DNA of 11,126 bases from Synergistaceae bacterium. GTDB taxonomy: Bacteria > Synergistota > Synergistia > Synergistales > Synergistaceae. Shown here in pieces: positions 1 to 6,530 of the stretch (the stretch's first letter is position 1; every line of letters starts with the position of its first letter). Made by a program: the position numbers and the translations under genes. The stretch covers positions 1 through 11,126 of the forward strand of contig JAAYEY010000086.1 of NCBI GenBank assembly GCA_012728505.1. Direction: 5' to 3'. Under the pieces are notes generated by a model. That model saw only the letters and a program-made list of their open reading frames with translations. It was not told the origin of the DNA and searched no databases.

Positions 1-635
1 GAAATAGATTTTCTTATAGCAGTAGCGCTAGAAAACCCTGCAAGCTCTTTTTCGTGGTAACAGGACCCAAGCCTCATGACGGGCACTGGGGAGATGTCAT
101 ATTGTTTTTGCTTTATCCTTAGCATGTAAGATAGGGCTAGTGAGTTATTTGAACCTTTTAATTTTTCAACGGTCCCAGGTATAATATGGTCAAGGGCAAT
201 CGCTCTTGATTCAACAAAAGAAAAGCCTTTATCTAGTTTTTCTTTTAAACAAAACTTGAAAGGTTCCGGTTCTTCGATTAGAATATCTAAGATTTTGTCC
301 ATTTGCCAGTCAGGGGATTCTAGTCCGAAAGAGATGTTTGTAACTATCCCTGTCATTGCTAGGATATCGACTGCAGCGTTTGCGAATACTCCTGCGCTGT
401 GAGCTGAAAAGACGAGAGGAAGTTCAAGAACAAGATCAGCGCCGCATTTTAGCGCGGCCCTAGTTCTATCCCACTTTGAAACAAGTGCAGGTTCTCCTCT
501 TTGGACAAAATTCGATGAGAGCACAACCACTATACCGTCGGCGTTTGAGAGCGAACGGGCTTTTTGCATGTGGTACTGATGACCCAGATGTAGCGGGTTA
601 TATTCGGCAACTATCCCTGTTATGGGAGTATGCAT
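1..635 (-). CDS. tmcAL: tRNA(Met) cytidine acetate ligase (TmcAL/YlbM family), N-terminal part, runs off window start
   Basis: The reading frame starts at an ATG on the minus strand (633-635) and stays open to the window edge, giving about 211 residues of a protein usually near 400. It begins MHTPITGIVAEYNP and carries the HxGH nucleotidyltransferase motif (H16, H19), then the family signature SNFVQRGEPA (41-50), a GADLVLELP segment (65-73), and near the truncated end a SxATAIR stretch. By family knowledge the enzyme activates acetate with ATP and forms N4-acetylcytidine at the wobble position of elongator tRNA(Met) in the cytosol. It is divergent from the acetate kinase gene, and both share an 82-base intergenic region in which I see no convincing promoter pair. 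That both proteins use acetate is suggestive only. The C-terminal half is outside the window, so intactness is unknown. Confidence 0.88.
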   Translation of the reverse strand, partial: MHTPITGIVAEYNPLHLGHQYHMQKARSLSNADGIVVVLSSNFVQRGEPALVSKWDRTRAALKCGADLVLELPLVFSAHSAGVFANAAVDILAMTGIVTNISFGLESPDWQMDKILDILIEEPEPFKFCLKEKLDKGFSFVESRAIALDHIIPGTVEKLKGSNNSLALSYMLRIKQKQYDISPVPVMRLGSCYHEKELAGFSSATAIRKSI

Positions 636-717
636 AAATTAAATCACCGTCCCCTTTAGGGTAAGAATACCACAAAGAGACGGAGATAATAAGAATAGGG
701 GAGGCAAACTGATTCCA

Positions 718-1917
718 ATGAAAATTTTAGTTCTTAACTGCGGCAGTTCTTCTTTTAAGTATCAGCTTATAGACATGGATGGGGAAGTAGTCCTTGCAAA
801 GGGGCTTGTAGAGCGCATAGGAATAGAAGGCTCAAAAATCAAGCATACCAAGACTGGAAAAGATCCGGTTTCGCGTGAAGTTGATTTTCCAAACCATACG
901 GTTGCAATAAAATATGTCCTTGATATGCTTATCGACCCCGAATATGGTGTTATCAAAAATCTAAGCGAACTTTCAGCTGCCGGGCACAGAATGGTCCACG
1001 GCGGAGAGAAATTCACTTCCTCTGTTTTGGTTACTCCTGAAGTTATTTCGGCGATAGAACAAGTTATTCATCTCGCGCCCCTACATAACCCTGCCAACCT
1101 TCAGGGCGTTTGTGCTCTTATGGAAGTACTCCCCGGAACACCGAACGTTGTTGTTTTTGACACGGCGTTTCATCAGACTATGCCTCCCAAAGCCTTCACT
1201 TACGGTATTCCTTACTGCTACTACGAAGAAGACGGGATACGCCGCTATGGTTTTCACGGCACCAGCCACTACTATGTAGCCAACAGAGCGGCTGAGATCA
1301 TTGGCAAACCTATCGAAGAGCTTAAGATTGTGACATGTCACCTTGGAAACGGAAGTTCTATCACTGCTGTCGACGGAGGTAAATCGGTTGACACAACCCT
1401 TGGTTATGGAACGGCCGGAGGAGTTATTATGGGGACACGCAGCGGAAGTCTCGATCCCGCAGTAATGCTCTTCCTGATGGAAAAGCACGGTGATGTTAAG
1501 ACGGTCAGCGATATAGTGCATAAGAGGAGTGGACTCCAAGGAATCTCGGGAGTTTCAAGCGACCTTCGTGACGTAGAAGAAGCTGCAGAAAAAGGTAATG
1601 AGCGCGCTCAGCTTGCTCAGGACATGCTTGTTTACCATGTTAAAAAATATATCGGATCTTATGCCGCAGCAATGGGTGGGATAGACGCGCTCGTATTTAC
1701 AGCAGGTATAGGAGAAAATGGAGTTTCATTCCGTGAAAAAGTTTGTGAAGGGCTTGAGTTTATGGGAATAAAGACAGATGCCCAGAAGAACAAGGTCCGA
1801 GGTAAAGAAGTTATCTTCAGCACTCCAGATTCTAAAGTTACGGTAATGGTAGTTCCAACAGATGAAGAAATGGTAATCGCAAGGGATACTAAACGCTGCT
1901 GCGAGGCAGTAAAATAG
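718..1917 (+). CDS. ackA: acetate kinase
   Basis: Cytosolic acetate kinase, 399 residues, the usual family length; it interconverts acetate + ATP and acetyl phosphate + ADP. Motifs in order: N7 in LNCGSSSFK, R91 in GHRMVHGG, D148 in FDTAFHQT, H180 in GFHGTSH, HLGNGSSI (208-215), R241 in MGTRSG, TAGIGENG (328-335) and E384 in PTDEEM. These fall at the numbering of the known catalytic residues of Methanosarcina AckA. The usual FTPLEG segment before MGTRSG reads YGTAGG here. A purine-rich Shine-Dalgarno (GGGGAGG, about 699-705) lies some 12 bases before the ATG, rather far. GATAAT at 685-690 could be a -10 box but lacks a good -35. The usual partner pta is not adjacent. The gene heads the ackA-DUF177-rpmF unit; the DUF177 start follows after only 7 bases. 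Confidence 0.96.
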   Translation: MKILVLNCGSSSFKYQLIDMDGEVVLAKGLVERIGIEGSKIKHTKTGKDPVSREVDFPNHTVAIKYVLDMLIDPEYGVIKNLSELSAAGHRMVHGGEKFTSSVLVTPEVISAIEQVIHLAPLHNPANLQGVCALMEVLPGTPNVVVFDTAFHQTMPPKAFTYGIPYCYYEEDGIRRYGFHGTSHYYVANRAAEIIGKPIEELKIVTCHLGNGSSITAVDGGKSVDTTLGYGTAGGVIMGTRSGSLDPAVMLFLMEKHGDVKTVSDIVHKRSGLQGISGVSSDLRDVEEAAEKGNERAQLAQDMLVYHVKKYIGSYAAAMGGIDALVFTAGIGENGVSFREKVCEGLEFMGIKTDAQKNKVRGKEVIFSTPDSKVTVMVVPTDEEMVIARDTKRCCEAVK

Positions 1918-1924
1918 AATAAGT

Positions 1925-2515
1925 ATGGCTGATTCTATCAAGGTTGCGCCCAATAGTTGGCATCACAGACTTATCCTCCCAGCAATACCGAAGGATAGTA
2001 CGCCTTTTACCGAGAATTTTTCAGTTACATCTGAAAAAAAGATTAATTATTGGGACCAGCTATATTCTCTGACGACACCGCTTGAAGTTGGAGTAGAGGC
2101 TTACAGGGCTGAGGGCAAAATAATAGCAATCATATCAGTTTCCGGAAGCGTTACGGTACCATGTTCAAGATGTCTTGAACCGGCAGGGGTTGCAATTAAG
2201 GGAGAATTAAGGTATCTTTTCTCTCTGGACAAAAAAGAGGAAAAAGAAGCTGAGCCGGGCTGTGAGGCAGACGGAGATGAAGATCTCATAATCCTTGATT
2301 CGTGGGAGGACGAGATTGACTTGGGACCGTTGGTGTGGGAAGTAATGATAACACTCTTGCCGGCAGCGTATCTCTGTTCCGAAGACTGCAGGGGGCTTTG
2401 CCCAAAATGTGGAGTTAACCTTAACAGTTCATCCTGTACATGCGCAGATGAAGAGGGAGACCCCCGCTTTGAAGTACTTAAATCTTTAGTGCAAAAAAAA
2501 GAGGAAGACAACTGA
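1925..2515 (+). CDS. DUF177 (YceD family) zinc-ribbon-like protein
   Basis: A 196-residue soluble protein of the DUF177/YceD family, typically encoded just upstream of rpmF, as here. The central VPCSRCLEP motif (C80, C83) and the C-terminal cluster CSEDCRGLCPKCG (C151, C155, C159, C162), followed by C171 and C173, fit the family and suggest zinc binding. An acidic linker (about 103-131) separates the parts, and the end DPRFEVLKSL is also typical. The family is linked to 23S rRNA accumulation and ribosome assembly in plants and bacteria; the biochemical activity is not settled. No Shine-Dalgarno is visible directly before the ATG: the 7 bases after the ackA stop are AATAAGT, and an in-frame TAA at 1910-1912 rules out an upstream start. 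Expression probably relies on translational coupling to ackA. Confidence 0.9.
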   Translation: MADSIKVAPNSWHHRLILPAIPKDSTPFTENFSVTSEKKINYWDQLYSLTTPLEVGVEAYRAEGKIIAIISVSGSVTVPCSRCLEPAGVAIKGELRYLFSLDKKEEKEAEPGCEADGDEDLIILDSWEDEIDLGPLVWEVMITLLPAAYLCSEDCRGLCPKCGVNLNSSSCTCADEEGDPRFEVLKSLVQKKEEDN

Positions 2516-2589
2516 CTGCAAAAAAAGCAAAATAGTGATAGAATTGCAAAGGCAATATTTTTGCCCAAGATTTAAGGGGGGAACAAATT

Positions 2590-2796
2590 ATGGCAACTCC
2601 GAAAAGAAGGATATCTCACGCACGTACACACAAACGTAAAGCACAGTGGCTAGGTGCGCTTACCGGGCCGAGTCTCACAGCTTGCACCCACTGCGGTGAG
2701 ATGATTGAGACATATAAAGCCTGCCCTGCTTGCGGTTACTACAAAGGACGCCAGATAATAAAAATTTCTGAAGTTTCTAAAGCCGCAAAAGACTAG
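2590..2796 (+). CDS. rpmF: 50S ribosomal protein L32, zinc-binding form
   Basis: A 68-residue basic ribosomal protein beginning MATPKRRISHARTHKRK, the usual L32 opening. It keeps all four zinc-ribbon cysteines (C32, C35, C45, C48; CTHCG and CPACG), so this is the zinc-binding C+ type. A strong Shine-Dalgarno (AAGGGGGG, about 2574-2581) precedes the ATG by 8 bases. The 74-base gap after DUF177 contains TAGAAT (2539-2544), which resembles a -10 box but has a poor -35 match, so an internal promoter is only possible. A short inverted repeat GGCAA/TTGCC (2551-2565) lies in the same gap. A strong terminator follows the stop, so L32 ends the ackA transcript. Placement upstream of plsX/fab genes is conserved across many phyla. 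Confidence 0.97.
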   Translation: MATPKRRISHARTHKRKAQWLGALTGPSLTACTHCGEMIETYKACPACGYYKGRQIIKISEVSKAAKD

Positions 2797-2812
2797 TAAT
2801 CTGCCTTATGAG

Positions 2813-2855
2813 AAATCGGGAGCAAAGGGATAACTCTTGCTCCCGATTTTATATT
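2813..2855 (+). terminator. Rho-independent terminator after rpmF
   Basis: A perfect 13-base inverted repeat, AAATCGGGAGCAA (2813-2825) and TTGCTCCCGATTT (2837-2849), encloses an 11-base loop and is followed by a T-rich tail (TTTTATATT). It lies 17 bases after the rpmF stop. It should separate the ackA-DUF177-rpmF transcript from fapR-plsX-fab. The A-run on the 5' side would also give a U-tract on the minus strand, but there is no minus-strand gene here to end. Confidence 0.9.
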
Positions 2856-2939
2856 CAAATATCTCTTTTACAGTCTATCCTACGCTTGGATTATAAATCT
2901 AAAATCCAAAGAAATATTCCCTCTGCCTGTATTATCCCA

Positions 2940-2968
2940 TTGACAACTTCTAGGTTTTGTAATATCTT
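2940..2968 (+). promoter_or_regulatory. candidate sigma-A/sigma-70 type promoter for fapR-plsX-fab operon
   Basis: An exact -35 consensus TTGACA (2940-2945) is followed by a 17-base spacer and TATCTT (2963-2968, 4 of 6 matches to TATAAT). The predicted transcription start is near 2975, giving a leader of about 43 bases before fapR. It lies after the rpmF terminator, where a new promoter is needed. The rest of the 2856-3017 stretch holds no gene that I can support. Confidence 0.6.
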
Positions 2969-2974
2969 CTCTGG

Positions 2975-2992
2975 TGTTATGACCTGCTAACA
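2975..2992 (+). promoter_or_regulatory. candidate operator: inverted repeat TGTTA-N8-TAACA in the fapR leader
   Basis: TGTTA (2975-2979) and TAACA (2988-2992) form a perfect 5-base inverted repeat with an 8-base centre, right at the predicted transcription start of fapR. Bacillus FapR binds a palindrome close to TTAGTA-N5-TACTAA overlapping the start region of its targets. Size and position here are similar, but the half-site bases differ. A short repeat like this can occur by chance, so this is a position-based inference. Confidence 0.3.
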
Positions 2993-3017
2993 ATTACTGT
3001 TTTCGGGAGATGTCTTA

Positions 3018-3587
3018 TTGCGCTCAGAACAGAAAAAACTTAGGCACAGACGTCTTATAGAACTTATAAGCACGAATCCCCTAATGACGGACGAAGAGAT
3101 AGCCGCTTCCCTTGTGGTGAGTGTGAGCACAGTGCGTCTTGATCGTGGTTTGCTCTCTATACCCGAACTCAGGGAAAGAATGAGGACAATGGCCGAGCAG
3201 GCAACCAGTAAGCTAAAGTCCTTAATGGCAGAAGAAGTAGTAGGAGAGTTGCTTGAACTTGAGCCGGACCAATGGGCTCTTTCTGTATTGAACACGACTA
3301 GAGATATGGCATTTAGGCATACAAACCTTGTCGGTGATTATTATTTATATGCTCAGGCAGCAACTCTTGCCATAGCGACGATTGACAGGGATATGGTTGT
3401 AGTAGGGTCTGCACGACTGAGGTATCGCCGCGCGGCTTTTGTAGGAGAAAGAATACTTGCAAGGTCAAAAGTTGGGATTCACAAGGGTGACAAGTATGTA
3501 GTAAGTGTGCATACACGGGTCGGAGACAGAGAAGTGTTTGTCGGAAGATTTGTTGTAGTCGCTAAGAATTCAGAGGAACTGGCTTAA
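3018..3587 (+). CDS. fapR: FapR-type transcription factor of fatty acid and phospholipid synthesis
   Basis: A 189-residue cytosolic DNA-binding regulator, matching Bacillus FapR (188). The N-terminal helix-turn-helix (about 10-55) is strongly conserved: TDEEIAASLVVSVSTVRLDR then LSIPELRERM. A linker helix leads to a hot-dog fold effector domain (about 73-185) with YAQAATLAIATID and a C-terminal VGRFVVVAK strand. In Bacillus, FapR represses fab and plsX genes and is released by malonyl-CoA. Aligned without gaps by eye, F99 of that pocket is kept, but the malonate-contacting R106 is Gly and N115 is Ala here. The start is a TTG at 3018-3020, supported by CGGGAG (3004-3009) 8 bases upstream and by the match to the FapR N-terminus; the nearby ATG at 3010 is out of frame. 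It is the first gene of the fab run and presumably autoregulated. Confidence 0.9.
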   Translation: MRSEQKKLRHRRLIELISTNPLMTDEEIAASLVVSVSTVRLDRGLLSIPELRERMRTMAEQATSKLKSLMAEEVVGELLELEPDQWALSVLNTTRDMAFRHTNLVGDYYLYAQAATLAIATIDRDMVVVGSARLRYRRAAFVGERILARSKVGIHKGDKYVVSVHTRVGDREVFVGRFVVVAKNSEELA

Positions 3588-3601
3588 ATGGAGGCTAAAA
3601 G

Positions 3602-4606
3602 ATGTTAATAGCACTTGATGCAATGGGAGGGGACCACGCACCGCTGGAGCCGTGCAACGGTGCCATTCTTGCCTGTCGCGAACAACCCCATCTTTCCATT
3701 GCGCTGATCGGAGACAGCGAAAAAATAAAACCGATAATAGAAAAAGCAGAACAAAGCGTCAGATCTAGACTGAGTATAGTTCCGGCAGGCGAAGTAATAA
3801 ACGGAGCGGATTCACCCGCCATTTCTATAAAGAGGAAAAAGAACTCAAGTCTGGTCATAGGATTTGAAATGGTAAAGTCAGGAGAGGCTGCAGGTATAGT
3901 CTCATCGGGCAACACAGGCGCAATAGCTGCAGGTGGTGTTATCCTTCTTGGCCGTATCCCCGGAATAGACAGGCCGGGCCTGGGAGCAATACTTCCTGTT
4001 TTAAACAGGCCGACGCTGCTTATGGACGTAGGGGGCACTGTGAGGTGTAAACCCATTAATCTTTTCCAGTTTGCACAGATGGGATCGATATATATGAAAC
4101 TTTTCGGAAACGTTGAAAACCCATCGGTACGTCTCCTGAATATGGGCGAAGAGATCACAAAGGGAGATGATGTTATCTCTGCTGCGAGGGTTTTGATAGA
4201 AAATAGCAATCTCAACTATGAAGGATACGCAGAGGCAAATGATATACCTAACGGTATATCGGATGTTCTTATCTGTGATGGTTTTACAGGAAATGTCCTC
4301 GTCAAATTTGGAGAGGGGCTGGGTGAACTGCTTAAAGATCAGTTCAAGGCAGAATATACACATCATATTCTACCGAAACTCGGACTGCTCTTCATGTGGC
4401 CTGCTATGAAGAGGGTGCTAGGAAGGTTCGACTGGGAAAAAGCAGGAGGATCACCGGTCCTTGGCGTAAATGGAACAGTAATAAAGGTACACGGGCGTTC
4501 AAAAAGAAAGGCAGTTTCATACGCGATACTTGGAGCCGCTAATTTCGTCAAACATAACGGTGTCGAGAGAATAAGAGAAGAAATAGCCAGAGGTGGTGCA
4601 GAATGA
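3602..4606 (+). CDS. plsX: phosphate acyltransferase PlsX (acyl-ACP:phosphate)
   Basis: A 334-residue peripheral-membrane/cytosolic enzyme that makes acyl-phosphate from acyl-ACP and phosphate, feeding PlsY in glycerol-3-phosphate acylation. Visible motifs: ALDAMGGDHAP (4-14), KRKKNSS (77-83), SSGNTGAIAAG (101-111), GRIPGIDRPGL (117-127), LLNMGEEITKG (178-188, including a likely catalytic-site Lys187) and CDGFTGNVLVK (225-235). Length is normal. Two normally firm motifs differ: DVGANVD reads DVGGTVR (142-148), and the E(G/A)RD segment reads EAND (211-214). A GGAGG Shine-Dalgarno (3590-3594) precedes the ATG by 7 bases, 14 bases after fapR. Its TGA overlaps the fabH ATG (ATGA, 4603-4606), which suggests translational coupling. 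Identity is firm despite the substitutions. Confidence 0.96.
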   Translation: MLIALDAMGGDHAPLEPCNGAILACREQPHLSIALIGDSEKIKPIIEKAEQSVRSRLSIVPAGEVINGADSPAISIKRKKNSSLVIGFEMVKSGEAAGIVSSGNTGAIAAGGVILLGRIPGIDRPGLGAILPVLNRPTLLMDVGGTVRCKPINLFQFAQMGSIYMKLFGNVENPSVRLLNMGEEITKGDDVISAARVLIENSNLNYEGYAEANDIPNGISDVLICDGFTGNVLVKFGEGLGELLKDQFKAEYTHHILPKLGLLFMWPAMKRVLGRFDWEKAGGSPVLGVNGTVIKVHGRSKRKAVSYAILGAANFVKHNGVERIREEIARGGAE

Positions 4607-5571
4607 TTAAATACATGGGCCGTTCAGCCAAAATATTGGGAACGAGCAAGTATATTCCTGAAAAGATAGTGACCAATAAGGATTTAGAAAAGATTGTAGA
4701 CACAAACGACGAGTGGATTGTCGAGAGAACCGGTATAAAAAAGAGACACTTTGCGCTGGAAGGTGAAAAGTGCAGTGATTTGGCATACAGAGCAGCGGTA
4801 CTTGCCCTTGAAGACTCAGGGTTGGCGGCCGACCAGATAGACATGGTACTTGTTGGTACCAATTCGCCGGATACAGTCTTTCCAAGCGTATCCTGTAAAG
4901 TGCAGGGCATGCTTGGAGCTGTAAATGCGGGAGCAATAGATATCCAGGCCGGATGCACAGGTAGCCTGACAGCTCTTTCTGTTGCCGCTTCAGGTATTGC
5001 GAGCGGTATATGGGACAAAGTACTCGTAATTGGGGCCGAAGTTTTTAAAGATATCATTGACTGGACTGACAGGGGGACCTGTATTCTCTTTGGAGATGGT
5101 GCTGGAGCTTGTGTATTAGGAGTATCCGACTCGGAGGCTGTTGGATTTAAATCGACGCGACTCCTGGCTGAAGGTACAAGCCATGGACTGCTCACACTTG
5201 AGTGCGATGAGAACCACGTCACGCCCGTCGTTAAGATGAAGGGCAACGAGGTTTTTAGATTTGTAAATACAGTAATGCCTAAGTTTATAAAAAAATTCTG
5301 CGAGGATTCTGATGTGAAGCCAGAGGATATCGATTTCTGGGTGTTTCACCAAGCGAATACGAGGATAATTGATGGAGTCTTTAAAAGACTTAACGTCTCC
5401 CAAGATAAAACATTAATCAACCTTCCAGAATATGGCAACACCTCTGCGGCATCACTTATGATAACTCTTCATGAGGCGGTAGAGGCAGGTAGGATAAAAA
5501 GCGGAGACAAAGTCTGCTTTGTAGCTTTCGGGGCTGGTATGACTCTGGGAGCCCTCTTATATGAGGCATAG
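4603..5571 (+). CDS. fabH: beta-ketoacyl-ACP synthase III
   Basis: A 322-residue thiolase-fold condensing enzyme that starts fatty acid chains from an acyl-CoA primer and malonyl-ACP. The catalytic triad is complete: C118 (AGCTGSLTAL), H249 (FHQANTRII) and N279 (YGNTSAAS). Other family marks are VDTNDEWIVERTGI (32-45) and FGDGAGACVLG (163-173). The residue three after the active Cys, usually Phe, is Ser121, which may affect primer choice, but this is speculative. The start overlaps the plsX stop as ATGA and has AGGTGG (about 4590-4595) at proper spacing. A second in-frame ATG at 4615 is also possible and would remove 4 residues. It is co-transcribed with plsX and fabK, which begins 11 bases after its stop. 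Confidence 0.96.
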   Translation: MIKYMGRSAKILGTSKYIPEKIVTNKDLEKIVDTNDEWIVERTGIKKRHFALEGEKCSDLAYRAAVLALEDSGLAADQIDMVLVGTNSPDTVFPSVSCKVQGMLGAVNAGAIDIQAGCTGSLTALSVAASGIASGIWDKVLVIGAEVFKDIIDWTDRGTCILFGDGAGACVLGVSDSEAVGFKSTRLLAEGTSHGLLTLECDENHVTPVVKMKGNEVFRFVNTVMPKFIKKFCEDSDVKPEDIDFWVFHQANTRIIDGVFKRLNVSQDKTLINLPEYGNTSAASLMITLHEAVEAGRIKSGDKVCFVAFGAGMTLGALLYEA

Positions 5572-5582
5572 GGAGTAAATTC

Positions 5583-6530
5583 ATGTTTGAAAATAACAGT
5601 GTGGCCAAACTACTTAAAATAAAATATCCAATCATTCAGGGCGGAATGGCGTGGGTAGCAGATGCAGATCTTGCCGCTGCCGTAAGCAATGCTGGGGGGC
5701 TGGGCGTAATAGCTGCTGCCAGCATGCCGGCTGAACTACTGGAAGAGCAGATAGTAAAAATAAGAAAATTAACAGATAGGCCTTTTGCAATGAATATAAT
5801 GCTCCTTTCTGATACAGCAGACGATGCTCTTGAGATTGCTGTCAAGTACAAAGTTCCTGTAGTTACAACTGGGGCTGGCATGCCGGGAAAGATTCTTGAA
5901 AGGCTTAAACCGCTGGGAACAATAGTGATACCTGTAATTGCTTCAACGGCACACGCTGAAAGAGTTTTCAAACAGGGTGCTGATGCTGTTATAGCAGAGG
6001 GTAACGAAGCAGGTGGCCACGTAGGAGAAATAACTACAATGAACCTTGTACCTCAGGTCGTAGATGTTATCTCTATCCCTGTAATAGCCGCCGGTGGTGT
6101 GGCAGACGGGAGAGGCATGGTAGCCGCCTTCGCCCTGGGAGCACTTGGAGTGCAGATAGGCACACGATTTGTATGTGCAGCTGAATCCAACGTCCACATC
6201 AATTACAAAGAAAAAATAATCGGGGCAAACGATAGGGCTACTGTTGTCACAGGAAGATCAACGGGGCATCCGGTAAGGGGTTTTAAGAACAAATTGTCCA
6301 AAGAGTTTGATGAGCTCGAAAAAAGAGGAGCCCTGCCGGGAGACCTTGAAAAGCTTGGTGCCGGAAAATTAAGACTGGCTGTAGTAGAAGGGGACACGGA
6401 GTGGGGTTCTCTAATGGCAGGTCAGTCTGCAGGGCTAGTTAAAAGAATTGAACCTGCGTCAGCTATTATAGAGGACATAATTAGCGGAGCAATAGCACAG
6501 ATCGAAAAACTGAAGAGGTTTGCAGACTAA
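5583..6530 (+). CDS. fabK: enoyl-ACP reductase FabK (FMN-dependent)
   Basis: A 315-residue FMN-dependent TIM-barrel enoyl-ACP reductase of the nitronate monooxygenase superfamily, catalysing the last reduction of each elongation round with NAD(P)H. It follows Streptococcus FabK closely: YPIIQGGMAWVADADLA (15-31), NAGGLGVI (36-43), VVTTGAG (93-99), the catalytic His146 in EAGGHVG, VIAAGGVADGRG, LGVQIGTRFV, and SLMAGQSAGLV near the end. Those motifs and the fab neighbours argue for FabK over a nitronate monooxygenase. A GGGAG Shine-Dalgarno (5571-5575) overlaps the fabH stop, 7 bases before the ATG. Its TAA shares a base with the fabD ATG (TAATG). FabK makes this organism's pathway independent of FabI unless another reductase exists elsewhere. 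Confidence 0.94.
   Translation: MFENNSVAKLLKIKYPIIQGGMAWVADADLAAAVSNAGGLGVIAAASMPAELLEEQIVKIRKLTDRPFAMNIMLLSDTADDALEIAVKYKVPVVTTGAGMPGKILERLKPLGTIVIPVIASTAHAERVFKQGADAVIAEGNEAGGHVGEITTMNLVPQVVDVISIPVIAAGGVADGRGMVAAFALGALGVQIGTRFVCAAESNVHINYKEKIIGANDRATVVTGRSTGHPVRGFKNKLSKEFDELEKRGALPGDLEKLGAGKLRLAVVEGDTEWGSLMAGQSAGLVKRIEPASAIIEDIISGAIAQIEKLKRFAD

Noticed and set aside
2808..2990. 60-residue open frame between rpmF and fapR
   Set aside because: It spans the rpmF terminator and the fapR promoter, has no ribosome binding site, and has a composition unlike a protein.
4548..5246. Long minus-strand open frame opposite fabH
   Set aside because: It is the shadow of fabH: low-complexity Ser/Pro-rich product, no domain, no ribosome binding site, fully overlapping a gene with complete catalytic residues.
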